Source of the DNA: an uncultured Saprospiraceae bacterium
GTDB taxonomy: Bacteria; Bacteroidota; Bacteroidia; Chitinophagales; Saprospiraceae
NCBI GenBank assembly: GCA_937928045.1
Contig: CALFWO010000038.1
Span: 1 to 64,000 of the forward strand
Direction of reading: 5' to 3'
Length of the DNA stretch: 64,000 nt
Part shown: positions 19,073-28,670 of the stretch, in pieces
How positions within the stretch are numbered: the stretch's first letter is position 1
Layout of the letters: each line of letters begins with the position of its first letter
Program-made: the position numbers and the translations under genes
The notes under the pieces: model-generated
Database searches by the model: none
Told to the model about the DNA's origin: nothing
Seen by the model: only the letters and a program-made list of their open reading frames with translations

Positions 19073-20053
19073 ATGAAAGCGCAACAATTGATATGGATGT
19101 TACTGGTATTAGTTTTCTTGAGTGCTTGTAACCGTGACGACTCATTTGGGTATGAAGGCGAATTTGAAGACGATTTAGAACAATTCGAAGATGATTTCGA
19201 TGACCAAGGAAGTCAAGTTGGTGGTGGCGAAGAGGGAGAATTGACTCTTTATAAAGTTTTAGGAAACAGCGAAATTGACAAAATAAAAGACTTCAATGTT
19301 TCGGGTAACTTAGAAGCTTACCAACAAGATTATGCAAAGCACCTAAAAATGTGGGAATTCATAAAGAAGTTGATTCCTGAAAACGAAAGAATGAGAATTG
19401 CTGAATTCATGGTTTTTTATGGAGGAGATGAGCTCGCTGGATATGTTGCCCCTGTGAATGAAGGAGATTTGAGCAAATGGAGATTTGGGCTGGCTATTGA
19501 ATTGGCCAACAACATAGAAGAAATCGATTTTGAGAATTTTTTCACCTATGTAGCAGTGCACGAATTGGGACACATCGTAACCTTAAAAGAGACTCAAGTA
19601 GATGCAAATGTTCGTGAATCAGAATGCGGAACGTATTTCCCTGGAGAAGGATGTGCCCGTCAGAACTCTTACATCAATAAATTGTATGAATTGGGTTGGA
19701 CTGATATTTACAACGGCGAAGATGGCAATGAAAATTTATACGATCAATACAAAGATCGATTCTTGACAGACTACGCTGCAACCAATCCAGCCGAAGACAT
19801 CGCTGAAGTATTTGCATACTTTGTTACCAAAGCAGATCGGCCTTCTGGCAATAGCATTGCAGACCAGAAAATTAATTTGCTTTATGAATACCCAGAGTTG
19901 GTGGAACTCAGACAAGAGATGAGACAAAACCCTACCCTGCGCGCAATGCAACCAGGGAGCTGGAAAGACAACCCATTGGCAAAACAATTTAGAATGGGTA
20001 AATGCCAACACAAACACAATCACCATTCTGGAGAAAAGTCTGCAGCACACTAA
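19073..20053 (+). CDS. zinc metallopeptidase-like lipoprotein with His-rich tail
   Basis: 326 residues. Lipobox LSAC near residue 19. An acidic linker (about 27-62) follows. HELGH at 163-167 is a zinc-peptidase motif of the 'putative zinc-binding metallopeptidase' type; a further acidic ligand could be Glu in the DIAEVFAYF stretch (about 241). The last 17 residues are rich in His and Lys (QHKHNHH), perhaps a metal-binding tail. It is followed by a second metallopeptidase lipoprotein gene. The substrate is unknown. Confidence 0.7.
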   Translation: MKAQQLIWMLLVLVFLSACNRDDSFGYEGEFEDDLEQFEDDFDDQGSQVGGGEEGELTLYKVLGNSEIDKIKDFNVSGNLEAYQQDYAKHLKMWEFIKKLIPENERMRIAEFMVFYGGDELAGYVAPVNEGDLSKWRFGLAIELANNIEEIDFENFFTYVAVHELGHIVTLKETQVDANVRESECGTYFPGEGCARQNSYINKLYELGWTDIYNGEDGNENLYDQYKDRFLTDYAATNPAEDIAEVFAYFVTKADRPSGNSIADQKINLLYEYPELVELRQEMRQNPTLRAMQPGSWKDNPLAKQFRMGKCQHKHNHHSGEKSAAH

Positions 20054-20263
20054 AGCTCAGTTGGAATCATTCTTTTAGAAACACAAACATTAAAATACAC
20101 TTTCAATATCAAGAGCGAATTTCGCTTCTTCAAATACTAGGACGAAATTCCTCTTGATTTTTCCAAATAATTTATTTCCAAAACCTAGAATGTTTAGCAA
20201 ATAAATGAAGTTGCAAATGCTTCTACCAAGACCACTATGCATTCTCTCAATCAAATTTTAATT

Positions 20264-22030
20264 ATGAAAAATTCAATTTTCTTTTGCTGTTTAATGGCAA
20301 TGTTCATTTTTAGTTCTTGTCAAAAAGATATTGACCTAGGCGAAGAACTAGAAACACAACAGAACGAAGTAAGCCGAGATTTACAACGAAGTTGTGGAAT
20401 GCAAGAACATCATTCCAAAATGATGACAGACGATTCCTATCGAAAAAACCATGAAAGAAAACTGAGCAAAATGCAAGCTATGAGTTCTGGGCGATCGGCA
20501 ATATGTTCAGATCCAACGGTTTTACCAATCGCCGTACACTATCAAGGAGTAAGCAATCCAGATGCAGCATGTTTAATAGAATTAGCGAAGTCGCAAATCG
20601 ACATATTAAACGATGACTACACTTCACAAAATGACGACATCAATAACTGGACAGATAATGCAGCTAGTAGTTTTCCAAATATTAACAATGGCGAAACTTG
20701 CGTTAAATTCTGTATCGCAACTCAGAACCACCCGACTGGATACAATCTATCGAATGGTGATTTAGCAGTAACCATTAATCAAACTACCGGTGACAATGTA
20801 AGTGCATGGTCTGGTTATATTAATATTTTCGTTAGACCAGATTTAGGATATTTAGGATATTCTCCGCTTGGTGGAACTGGAGACGGTGACGGGGTTGTAG
20901 TCGATGCAAATGCCTTTGGTTCTGGTGCTGGTTGTGGTACAGTAAGTCCGGATGGTCCTTATGACTTAGGAAGAACATTGACACACGAGTTAGGTCACTA
21001 TTTACTATTGGACCATGTATGGGGCGGAAACGGAGGATGTAATGATGACGATGGCGTGAATGATACTCCGGTTTCAACTGAGCCTTATTATGGATGCCCT
21101 AGTATTGGCGCTTCTTCTTGTAGCAGCACTGACCTTCACATGAATTACATGGATTACACCAATGATGCTTGCATGTATATGTTTACTGCTGGCCAATCTA
21201 CAAGAATGGAAAATTACTTTATCAGTAATCTTCAAAACGTTATCGCTAATGCAGCAAATGTTTGTGATGAATCAGGAGAACCAAATGAGCCTAGTTGTGA
21301 TGATGGTATTCAAAATGGTGATGAAACAGGAGTAGATTGCGGCGGTCCAGATTGTGTTCCTTGTATGGCCGATCCAACTTGCGATGATGGCATTCAAAAC
21401 GGTCAAGAAACAGGAGTAGATTGCGGTGGCCCTGACTGTCGACCATGTGAAGTAGATCCAACTTGCGACGATGGTATACAGAATGGTCAAGAGACAGGAG
21501 TAGATTGCGGTGGCCCTGAATGTGTTCCTTGCGCACTAACTCCAACCTGCGATGATGGTATTCAGAACGGTCAAGAGACTGGTGTAGATTGCGGTGGTCC
21601 TGAATGTGTTCCTTGTGACACCAATCCAAACGGTTGTGATGCGACGCCAATTTATTTTGAGTTAGTTCTTGATGATTTTGGATCCGAAACAACTTGGTAC
21701 TTGGTAGATGACTACGGACAAATTATTACTGGTGGAGGACCTTTCGAGGATGGAACTGATGGACAGACAATCAAAGAAGAATTTTGCTTAGAAGATGGCT
21801 GTTATTATGTAGCCGTATTGGATGAATATCGAGATGGAATCTGCTGCTACTACGGAGAAGGATCATTCTCCTTATACGATGAATACGGTGATGAAATTGC
21901 CAGCTCAACAGGAGAATTTGGATACTGGGATTACTTAGATTTCTGTATCGAAAGTGGAGAAATTGGAAGCTGGGGATTCAGAACAGATCCTAGATCAAAT
22001 GCCCGAGCGAATACAAACAAGCGACAATAG
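20264..22030 (+). CDS. M43-family (pappalysin-like) metallopeptidase lipoprotein with Cys-rich repeats
   Basis: 588 residues from the ATG at 20264, which gives MKNSIFFCCLMAMFIF and lipobox FSSC; an upstream ATG at 20237 adds nine residues before the signal. Catalytic motif HELGHYLLLDH at 241-251 is M43 metzincin-like, with a downstream Met in MNYMDY as Met-turn candidate. Four 28-residue repeats (CDDGIQNG-x-ETGVDCGGP) occupy about 344-455, each with four Cys. The last 130 residues form an acidic Cys-containing beta domain (CDATPIYFELVLDDFGS). The protein probably faces the cell exterior or periplasm. It is convergent with the second fecR. Confidence 0.85.
   Translation: MKNSIFFCCLMAMFIFSSCQKDIDLGEELETQQNEVSRDLQRSCGMQEHHSKMMTDDSYRKNHERKLSKMQAMSSGRSAICSDPTVLPIAVHYQGVSNPDAACLIELAKSQIDILNDDYTSQNDDINNWTDNAASSFPNINNGETCVKFCIATQNHPTGYNLSNGDLAVTINQTTGDNVSAWSGYINIFVRPDLGYLGYSPLGGTGDGDGVVVDANAFGSGAGCGTVSPDGPYDLGRTLTHELGHYLLLDHVWGGNGGCNDDDGVNDTPVSTEPYYGCPSIGASSCSSTDLHMNYMDYTNDACMYMFTAGQSTRMENYFISNLQNVIANAANVCDESGEPNEPSCDDGIQNGDETGVDCGGPDCVPCMADPTCDDGIQNGQETGVDCGGPDCRPCEVDPTCDDGIQNGQETGVDCGGPECVPCALTPTCDDGIQNGQETGVDCGGPECVPCDTNPNGCDATPIYFELVLDDFGSETTWYLVDDYGQIITGGGPFEDGTDGQTIKEEFCLEDGCYYVAVLDEYRDGICCYYGEGSFSLYDEYGDEIASSTGEFGYWDYLDFCIESGEIGSWGFRTDPRSNARANTNKRQ
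21293..21628 (+). repeat. four 84-bp tandem coding repeats
   Basis: Four copies at about 21293, 21377, 21461 and 21545, period exactly 84 bp (28 codons), inside the M43 peptidase gene. The protein units share CDDGIQNG, ETGVDCGGP and a final CxPC. Third-position differences between copies show the protein sequence is kept while the DNA has drifted. Confidence 0.95.
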
Positions 22031-22056
22031 CATAGGTTTTTAGGTTTTATAACTTT

Positions 22057-22088
22057 ATAGTTGATTGCTCTACGGAGCGATCAACTAT
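22057..22088. terminator. bidirectional intrinsic terminator
   Basis: 14-bp inverted repeat (arms 22057-22070 and 22075-22088, one G-T wobble, 4-base loop) between the convergent M43 and fecR genes, with short T runs on both sides. Confidence 0.8.
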
Positions 22089-22089
22089 T

Positions 22090-23124
22090 TTAATCACATC
22101 TTCCTCTTCTCAAGACATAATCACCATGCACTCCTTGCGTCAACTGCATTTGATATTTTGAAGCCAGTTTACTTAAAATTCTATTGATATCGGGTTTTTC
22201 ATAAGTTGCCGAAAGCATGCAAGATTCCAACTTTTTTTCAGTCAATAAAATTTCACGATCAAAATAATGCTCCATGTCTTTTATCGCTTGACTTAAAGCA
22301 ACATTGTTAAAAATCAATTTCTTTGATTTCCAGGAGGTAATATTTGGATTAAACCTTGAATCAGGTTCAAATCTTTTTTCATCGTAATAGTATTTCCCAA
22401 CCTGCCGAGAAGTTAACGTCTGAATCAATTGATCATCCAAAGCATGAATTGCAATTTCCCCAGTTGAAACCAAAATCTCAGCAAAAGAAATGGATTCTTT
22501 ATTAGAAATATTAAAATGTGCTTCTTTGGCTTTGATTATCATTTTAGGCAATCGGATAATTGTCTGTTGATCAACCTTTGAATTAATTTCAAAATAACCT
22601 TCTCCATTAAAAAAAATATTAAGATTTGTATTTGAGGCATCTTCAACATACCTCAATCCACTTTTTGCATTCAACCAAATTTTTGATTGATCCGGCAACA
22701 TGTGACTTCTAACTTCTCCAAGCATCGTTGTAAGCTTACGTTCAACGACTGGAGCGTCTTTACTTTTAGGGAAAAATTTATACGTAAAAAATAACAAGCC
22801 CACCAGAGAAAGGCAGATCAATATTGGTACAAAAGGAATTTTCAATGGCTTCCTATTGGGAGTAGGTTTCACTTTTCCCCTTACTTCATCCTTTACTGTG
22901 TCCTTTTTGAAATTTTTAATCAGTGCTTGAATCTCTCTGACACCTTTATTAACATCAAATCCAATTGGCTCTTTTGCCTCCTTTGACATTCTCCAATCAG
23001 CACGAATCTGATTCTTGATTTCTACATTCTGCGGAGCTTCTTGCAACCAATCATTCAATTGATTTCGATCCTCCAAAGAGATATCGCCAGTCAATTGTTT
23101 TAAAATTAATATTCTTTTGTCCAT
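22090..23124 (-). CDS. FecR-family anti-sigma factor (second module)
   Basis: 344 residues. FecR_N region (1-60), membrane helix (about 95-115, IPFVPILICLSLVGLLFF), FecR domain (about 125-225) and C-terminal DUF4974-like domain (270-340). It shares layout with the protein at 16498-17529 but is clearly diverged. Downstream there is no TonB receptor: the operon ends at the hairpin with the M43 peptidase. Its sensory partner is therefore encoded elsewhere or missing. Confidence 0.88.
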   Translation of the reverse strand: MDKRILILKQLTGDISLEDRNQLNDWLQEAPQNVEIKNQIRADWRMSKEAKEPIGFDVNKGVREIQALIKNFKKDTVKDEVRGKVKPTPNRKPLKIPFVPILICLSLVGLLFFTYKFFPKSKDAPVVERKLTTMLGEVRSHMLPDQSKIWLNAKSGLRYVEDASNTNLNIFFNGEGYFEINSKVDQQTIIRLPKMIIKAKEAHFNISNKESISFAEILVSTGEIAIHALDDQLIQTLTSRQVGKYYYDEKRFEPDSRFNPNITSWKSKKLIFNNVALSQAIKDMEHYFDREILLTEKKLESCMLSATYEKPDINRILSKLASKYQMQLTQGVHGDYVLRRGRCD

Positions 23125-23179
23125 TGATTTAGAAAAGCTTTTAGCATTTCAAATTATTAAAGTAGCTGAACGAAATACT

Positions 23180-23722
23180 TCAACCAAATCTATTCAATCC
23201 TTGCCGGATGATATCGAGGCTTTGAAGCAGATAAAACTCCACCACTTCATTTGATGTTTTTAGTAAGTTTGCTATTTCATTTATTTTATAGGACTCGTGA
23301 CGACTCAATCGCAGCACCAATTTATTTTTTTCAGGAAGACCAGAAATTATTTTTCCAATTAACTTTCTGGAATCTTCTTCAAAATTGAAGTTAATCTTAT
23401 TTATCGTTGGCAATTCTTGGCCCTTAGTAATGTTTTCTGAATAGACCAATTTGTATTTGTACCTCAATTGTTTAACACAAGCTTCGACTTGTTTATTCTT
23501 TAAATATTTTTTTAGACTTGTTTTAAGTTCAAGACGTTTTCTTTCTTGCCAAAATGTAAAAAACACCTCATTGGTCGTTTCAGCTGCCAATTCTTTATTC
23601 TCTAAAAAATTGTATGCCACATTAAATAGCTCTTCATAATATGCTTCACTTATTAATTCAACTGCCTTTTCATCTTCACGATGAAGCATTGAAAGCCAAT
23701 CTTGTTCTTCGATAGTTAGCAT
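23180..23722 (-). CDS. ECF RNA polymerase sigma factor (second module)
   Basis: 180 residues from the ATG at 23722 (start MLTIEEQDWLSMLHRED, parallel to the first sigma factor); the longer frame to 23803 would run into the divergent DUF819 gene. Regions 2 and 4 are recognisable (LAAETTNEVFFTFWQERKR; YKINEIANLLKTSNEVVEF), but both are more diverged than in the paralogue: VQD in region 2 is changed to TNE and the region 4 recognition helix is atypical. It should be held by the adjacent FecR. Confidence 0.82.
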   Translation of the reverse strand: MLTIEEQDWLSMLHREDEKAVELISEAYYEELFNVAYNFLENKELAAETTNEVFFTFWQERKRLELKTSLKKYLKNKQVEACVKQLRYKYKLVYSENITKGQELPTINKINFNFEEDSRKLIGKIISGLPEKNKLVLRLSRHESYKINEIANLLKTSNEVVEFYLLQSLDIIRQGLNRFG

Positions 23723-23785
23723 TAAACTTATTAAGCGTAAAGAGCTGGAGAGCCGTAAAGATAACAATTTAGTATTTTTGGACTT

Positions 23786-24913
23786 ATGCCAATTCTGATT
23801 CAAATATTCTTAATGGTTTTAGGGCCATGGGTGATTCTTATAGCCATCAAAAAACTGAATCTGGCATCTTGGATGAGTCCAGTAGTGCTTTGCTATTTGC
23901 TCGGTATCCTTATCATTAGTTTTAAATTATTCCCACTAGATGATGAACTTGCAAAGTCAGTAAGCGAAGGCAGTATTCTAATCGCTATACCACTACTATT
24001 GTTCTCCGCCAACCTGAAACAATGGTTCAAACAGGCCAAACATACCGCGCTATCATTTGGCTTGTGTATTGTTGCCGGTTCGATCAGCACAGTAACTTTG
24101 GCTTATGTTTTTCAAGATTTTCTTCCAGACATCTGGCAACCCGCTGCCATGCTTGCAGGAGTATACACTGGAGGCACACCAAATATGCAAGCTATTGGAT
24201 TGGCGCTGGAAGTACCTCAAGAAACTTTTGTATTATTGAATGCAGCCGATCTTCTTTGGTCGGGTGTTTACTTAATATTTTTGACTTCTATTGGTAAAAA
24301 AGTAGTTGCACTATTTCTACCTCAATATAAATCCCAATCTCTTGTAAATCATCATTCAGCGAACAACAAAGAAATCATTCGAATCAAGGATATTGCCATC
24401 ACCATTTCATTTGCCATTGGAATAGTAGGATTATCTCTTGGGCTAACTTGGCTTATATTTAGTCAATTGGCTCCAGTTGCTTTCATCATGCTTTGCTTAA
24501 CGACCGGGGCATTGATCGCATCGTTTTTTCCAAATATCCAACGACGTGCAGGATCATTTGAAGCCGGGGAATATCTACTTTTAGTTTTCTGTGTAGCTAT
24601 TGGAATGCGTTCAGACTTTGGTCAATTAGTTGAACAAGGAGGAATGAGTATTTTATTTACTGGAGCAGTCGTCACCTTAGCTATTTCTTTACATTACTTT
24701 TTATCCTGGGTATTCAAAATAGATAGAGATACAACCATGATTACTTCGACGGCCGCAATTTTTGGTCCTGCCTTTGTTGGACAAATTGCATCTGTATTGA
24801 ACAACCGAGAGATTGTAGTCGCTGGAGTTGCCACCGGATTGGTCGGCTATGCAGTTGGTAATTATTTAGGAATTGGAATAGGCTATTTCTTAAAATATCT
24901 CCTGACTACTTAA
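23786..24913 (+). CDS. DUF819-family (YjcL-like) membrane protein
   Basis: 375 residues with about 10-11 hydrophobic spans. The GGTPNMQAIG motif (about 131-140) and the final GPAFVGQIASVLNN region match the DUF819 family of putative transporters, whose substrate is not established. The gene runs divergently from the second sigma factor with 63 bases between. A TATTTTTG box 5 bases before the ATG could make it nearly leaderless, but no -33 element is visible. Confidence 0.82.
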   Translation: MPILIQIFLMVLGPWVILIAIKKLNLASWMSPVVLCYLLGILIISFKLFPLDDELAKSVSEGSILIAIPLLLFSANLKQWFKQAKHTALSFGLCIVAGSISTVTLAYVFQDFLPDIWQPAAMLAGVYTGGTPNMQAIGLALEVPQETFVLLNAADLLWSGVYLIFLTSIGKKVVALFLPQYKSQSLVNHHSANNKEIIRIKDIAITISFAIGIVGLSLGLTWLIFSQLAPVAFIMLCLTTGALIASFFPNIQRRAGSFEAGEYLLLVFCVAIGMRSDFGQLVEQGGMSILFTGAVVTLAISLHYFLSWVFKIDRDTTMITSTAAIFGPAFVGQIASVLNNREIVVAGVATGLVGYAVGNYLGIGIGYFLKYLLTT

Positions 24914-24960
24914 ATTTTAAAAAATACTTCTTCGAGTTCAAGGTAATTCTAATTTGAAAA

Positions 24961-25428
24961 TCAATTTAATTTTTTCCAATAACTCACCTTATCATCTCCT
25001 TCGTCCCAAAAATCTCTAATCACCGATTCTTTATGATAATCTAGGTTTTCATAAAATTTCCTGGTCAACTTAAAATCATCTGTTCCAGAAGTATCTACAA
25101 TCAAAATTCGATGGTTCTTCGCTTTCAAGGTTGATTCTAAATATTCCATCATTGCTGATCCAATTCCTTTCCCCTGAAGATCGCTTCGCACGCCGATAGC
25201 ATGAAGATTGAAAGTTCCTACTGTTAACTTTTCCGGAGCACAATAGCCAATGGCTATTGGCTTATCATTTTCAATTGCCGTAAACCACAGCTCTTCCGTT
25301 TCAGCGTTGCTCAGATAATCCGAAATCATATCGTTCAACATTTCTGCAGGAAACAATTCGATAGAATTCAAAACAGCTTTTAATTCAGGAATGTCTGATT
25401 CGATTATTTTTCTGACTTGATAACTCAT
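24961..25428 (-). CDS. GNAT-family N-acetyltransferase
   Basis: 155 residues. The acetyl-CoA binding motif is V-R-S-D-L-Q-G-K-G-I-G-S-A (about 87-99), followed by the usual terminal strand and YENLDYHKE segment. Transfers an acetyl group from acetyl-CoA to an amine; the acceptor cannot be told. It is convergent with the DUF819 gene. Confidence 0.85.
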   Translation of the reverse strand: MSYQVRKIIESDIPELKAVLNSIELFPAEMLNDMISDYLSNAETEELWFTAIENDKPIAIGYCAPEKLTVGTFNLHAIGVRSDLQGKGIGSAMMEYLESTLKAKNHRILIVDTSGTDDFKLTRKFYENLDYHKESVIRDFWDEGDDKVSYWKKLN

Positions 25429-25523
25429 TTAAGGTTCAAATTTACCTCCGACTTTATCACTTCATCTTCTTCCAAGTATTCTTGAAAAAATGATTTTTCA
25501 ATCTTATTCACAAGGGAATTATT

Positions 25524-26255
25524 TTAAAACTTTGCAGACAAATAATGGGGAAGCATCGCTCTCCAAGTTGGCCAATCATGTGCCATGTCTGGGCCCCAAA
25601 TATCCAACTCATGAGGAATTTTTTTCGCATTCAAAAGCGACGAGAATTTTTTTGAAGCTTCGGGAGTTTCATAATTACCAGATCCAGTCAATACATAAAT
25701 GTGCTTTTTCTGCTGGAGCATGGGAAGAAAATGATCATCATTTAGGTTTGGTAAATATTGCATCGGAGAGTTAAAGTAAACATCTTCGTCGTGATACCCT
25801 TTTGTATAGGTTGACAAATCATAATTGCCACTCATTGCGATAAGTCCTCCAAATAAATCCGGTCGCTTAAAGAATAAATTTGCAGAATGCAAAGCTCCCA
25901 AACTTGCCCCGGAAATAACTATGGGTGTTTCTGTTGAAGTATGCGTCTTAATGTAGGGTATTACTTCGTCGTAGATATAGGTATTAAATTGAGTGTGCCG
26001 AATCGCTTTGTGTCTAGGCTCCATGTTATTATTCAACCAACTCTCAGAATTGATACTATTTACGGAAAACACTTTGATCTTTCCTGCATCAATCAAAGGA
26101 CGTAAAACATCTATCAATTGAAATCGCTCGTACTCAAGATAATCCGCCGCGGCAGTTGGCAATAATAACAGTGCAAATCCATAATGGCCATAAGTCACAA
26201 TTTCCATGTGCTTGTTAAGGGCCGGTGAATACCATTTGTCTAATTTCTTTTCCAT
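25524..26255 (-). CDS. esterase, alpha/beta-hydrolase fold (esterase D type)
   Basis: 243 residues from the ATG at 26255 (MEKKLDKWYSPALNK). Nucleophile elbow SGASLG around residue 115, catalytic His in MAHDWPTWRAMLP near the C-terminus, and an Asp in WGPDMAHDW as possible acid. No signal peptide, so cytoplasmic. The family includes putative esterases and acyltransferases (PF00756). Single gene. Confidence 0.8.
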   Translation of the reverse strand: MEKKLDKWYSPALNKHMEIVTYGHYGFALLLLPTAAADYLEYERFQLIDVLRPLIDAGKIKVFSVNSINSESWLNNNMEPRHKAIRHTQFNTYIYDEVIPYIKTHTSTETPIVISGASLGALHSANLFFKRPDLFGGLIAMSGNYDLSTYTKGYHDEDVYFNSPMQYLPNLNDDHFLPMLQQKKHIYVLTGSGNYETPEASKKFSSLLNAKKIPHELDIWGPDMAHDWPTWRAMLPHYLSAKF

Positions 26256-26614
26256 CTCTGAGGTTTGGTACAAAGCTATGGTTTTTTTGCTTCTTGTTTT
26301 GATGCTGCGCAGAATATTTTAGCTGGATACTTGGTTCTTTGGTTGAACACTTGGGCTGATACCTTGAGTATTGAACGATAGAGGAGACGAACCAGTAGTC
26401 TTGGTTGAACAATTGTTAATTTTATTTCAAATAATCTTATGGCTCTGCGGTACATTATTTCTCTCCAAACGAATACAACTGCTCAACCGAAGTGCGCAGC
26501 ACAAGCAAAACATTCTCACACGAAACATAAAGTTAAATTCCAAAAATCTTAAATCGAAAAAAACCAACTGTTCAACTACCGTTCAACCAAAGTGCGATAG
26601 CACGAGCAAAAAAA
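26256..26614. other. 359-bp spacer with GTTCAACC-type repeats, no gene
   Basis: No convincing gene. GGTTGAAC words occur at about 26339 and 26401, and their complements (CTCAACC, GTTCAACC) at about 26482 and 26581. Two longer imperfect copies, 26477-26510 and 26574-26610, share CAACC(A/G)AAGTGCG and AGCAC(A/G)AGCAAAA. Similar words recur in the spacer after ilvC. Confidence 0.7.
26477..26610 (+). repeat. imperfect direct repeat pair (about 33 bp, two copies)
   Basis: Copy 1 at 26477-26510 and copy 2 at 26574-26610 differ at a few positions. The shared core is tCAACC, then AAGTGCG, AGCAC and AGCAAAA. They lie in a gene-free spacer. Confidence 0.7.
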
Positions 26615-28597
26615 TTAATTCTTAATAATCACAAATTCCGTTCTTCGATTCACTTGCCTCCCCTCCTCAGTTTCATTAGTGCCAATCGGCTGGGACTCCC
26701 CAAAGCCTTTATAGGCCAATCGCGTTTTTTGAATTCCATGCCCAATCAAATAGTCATAAACCGCATGGGCGCGATCTTCGGAAAGTTTTTGATTTGCATC
26801 ATCAGTACCCACGTTATCTGTGTGCCCAGAGATCTCAATTTCCATGGTTGGATAATCCAAAAGCAATTGCTTTAATTTGCCCAGCTCAGAGAAAGATTCT
26901 GAGCGAAGGTTTGCAGAACCGGTATCAAAGAATACATTCTTCAATATAATTGGAGCAGACATCGGCAAGGGCGTTGGTGAACTACTCGCAACAGGTGCAT
27001 CAGGAATTTTTCTCAAAGCAATATCTAAGAAAAAAGGTTGATCTCTATTTTTATCGGTCAATGCAAAATTCTCCGAGTGAAAAATGTATTTTTCTTTATT
27101 TACATTCAACGAATAATTTTTTCCTAAAGGAAGGCATACTAAAAAATCTCCTTCGACATCAGTAATCGAAGCTGAATGAATTTTACCAGAATTTAGATTT
27201 ACAAATTCGACCTGCGCCACTAACGGTTTTGAAGATTTGCTATCCGTTACTTTTGCGCGAACATAGGTTACCGGCTGTGGCCTGGCTTCTTCGTACAATT
27301 CAAATTGGTAGATATCAGGATTGCCATCTAAATTATCAACAGTAGAATTTTCTTCCGTAGGATTAAGATTTCCTTTTTCACTGGCAAAATAAGCTGTCTT
27401 CCCATCAAAGCTAACAATCAATGCTGACTCACTTGAAGCCGTGTTGATTGGATATCCCAAATTGATTGCTGGAGACCAAACACCATTGTCATCCATTCGA
27501 GAATAGAAAAGATCATGCTTTCCCATTCCTGGCCAACCATCAGACATAAAGTACAAAGTAGATCCATCCGGATGAATAAATGGAGATTGATCTGAATCCT
27601 TTGTGTTAATATTAGGACCAACATTTTCAGGAGTAGTCCAACTGCCATCTTGCTTTCTAATAGAATAGTAAATGTCCCTACTTCTTGAAGCACCGTCAGA
27701 AGCTTTTACAAAATAAAGGGTTCTACCATCCGCTGAAATGCTTGGCTGAGATTCCCAACCTTTGGTATTGATCGGAGCGCCAATATTTTTTGCATTAGTC
27801 CAACGCCCATTTATAACTTCTGAGAAATACAAATCACATCCGCCAATTCCGTCCGGTCGATTACAAGCCGTAAAGACTATAAATTTACCATTTGCAGAAA
27901 TACTTTGCGCCGCTTCATTGGCTCTGGTATTAATATCCGTCAATGGTCTCGCCAAGGACCAGTCATCTCCCATTTTTTTACTTATATAAATGTCCTCTTG
28001 TCCTCGCACCCGCCTAGTAAAAACCATCGTCTCTTGATCCGCTGTCAATGCAGGAAGATATTCTGCCTCTTCCGTATTTATATTTAAAGATAATTTCACC
28101 GGCTCAAATGGAACTGCATTGGTCAATGCCTGAGACATAAACTTACATTCTTGAATATAACGATCTGCCTTTTCTAGTAAAACAACTTTTTTACTTTCCA
28201 AAGTCTTATACTCTTCAAAATGAGCAATCGCTTCTGGAAATTTTTCCAAAATCATTTCGGTCTTTGCCAAAGTATAAATAACCATAGTCCGATAGGTTGG
28301 ACTTAATGCATGCGCAGATTCAAATCCTAATTCAGCTTCTGAAAATTGCTCATTGTCATAATGAGCAGCCGCCCGCTGAATAATCGCGTCAATAAAATTC
28401 TCCTTTGACTTTATTGCTTTATTAAATTCCTTGATCGCATCTTCATTGTTGCCTGCACGAAATGCAGTCATCCCTTTATCAAATGCTTTCTTCGCTCCAC
28501 CAGTCACTTCTTTTTTAGTAACATAGTTTTGAGCGTGAATAACATTTAAAGATGGCAAAAATCCAATGCACAAAAGACAGACAAAAATCCGGATCAT
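26615..28597 (-). CDS. OmpA-family protein with TPR and PD40 (WD40-like) repeats
   Basis: 660 residues. Signal peptide (1-22), TPR helices (about 30-155), PD40-type beta-propeller repeats (about 170-445, for example SADGRTLYF, HPDGSTLYFMSDG), a carboxypeptidase-regulatory-like segment (about 445-530) and a C-terminal OmpA peptidoglycan-binding domain (about 555-658, with GHTDNVGTDDANQKLSEDRA). Architecture is common in Bacteroidota, where relatives include PorE/gliding-associated proteins, and it fits an outer-membrane-linked protein that holds peptidoglycan. It sits just downstream of lspA. Confidence 0.88.
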   Translation of the reverse strand: MIRIFVCLLCIGFLPSLNVIHAQNYVTKKEVTGGAKKAFDKGMTAFRAGNNEDAIKEFNKAIKSKENFIDAIIQRAAAHYDNEQFSEAELGFESAHALSPTYRTMVIYTLAKTEMILEKFPEAIAHFEEYKTLESKKVVLLEKADRYIQECKFMSQALTNAVPFEPVKLSLNINTEEAEYLPALTADQETMVFTRRVRGQEDIYISKKMGDDWSLARPLTDINTRANEAAQSISANGKFIVFTACNRPDGIGGCDLYFSEVINGRWTNAKNIGAPINTKGWESQPSISADGRTLYFVKASDGASRSRDIYYSIRKQDGSWTTPENVGPNINTKDSDQSPFIHPDGSTLYFMSDGWPGMGKHDLFYSRMDDNGVWSPAINLGYPINTASSESALIVSFDGKTAYFASEKGNLNPTEENSTVDNLDGNPDIYQFELYEEARPQPVTYVRAKVTDSKSSKPLVAQVEFVNLNSGKIHSASITDVEGDFLVCLPLGKNYSLNVNKEKYIFHSENFALTDKNRDQPFFLDIALRKIPDAPVASSSPTPLPMSAPIILKNVFFDTGSANLRSESFSELGKLKQLLLDYPTMEIEISGHTDNVGTDDANQKLSEDRAHAVYDYLIGHGIQKTRLAYKGFGESQPIGTNETEEGRQVNRRTEFVIIKN

Positions 28598-28670
28598 TTT
28601 ATCGAGGATTAATTAATAAATATCAAAAGGGAGAACAAGCAAATAATTACTTGACAATATTGGTCATTGG

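Noticed and set aside
21293-21628. Regular repeats that might suggest a CRISPR array
   Set aside because: The 84-bp units are in frame, fully coding and adjacent with no unique spacers.
21291-21692. Long minus-strand open frames opposite the M43 Cys-rich repeats, His/Arg-rich
   Set aside because: They are antisense images of the 84-bp coding repeats; composition is an artefact and there is no promoter or start context.
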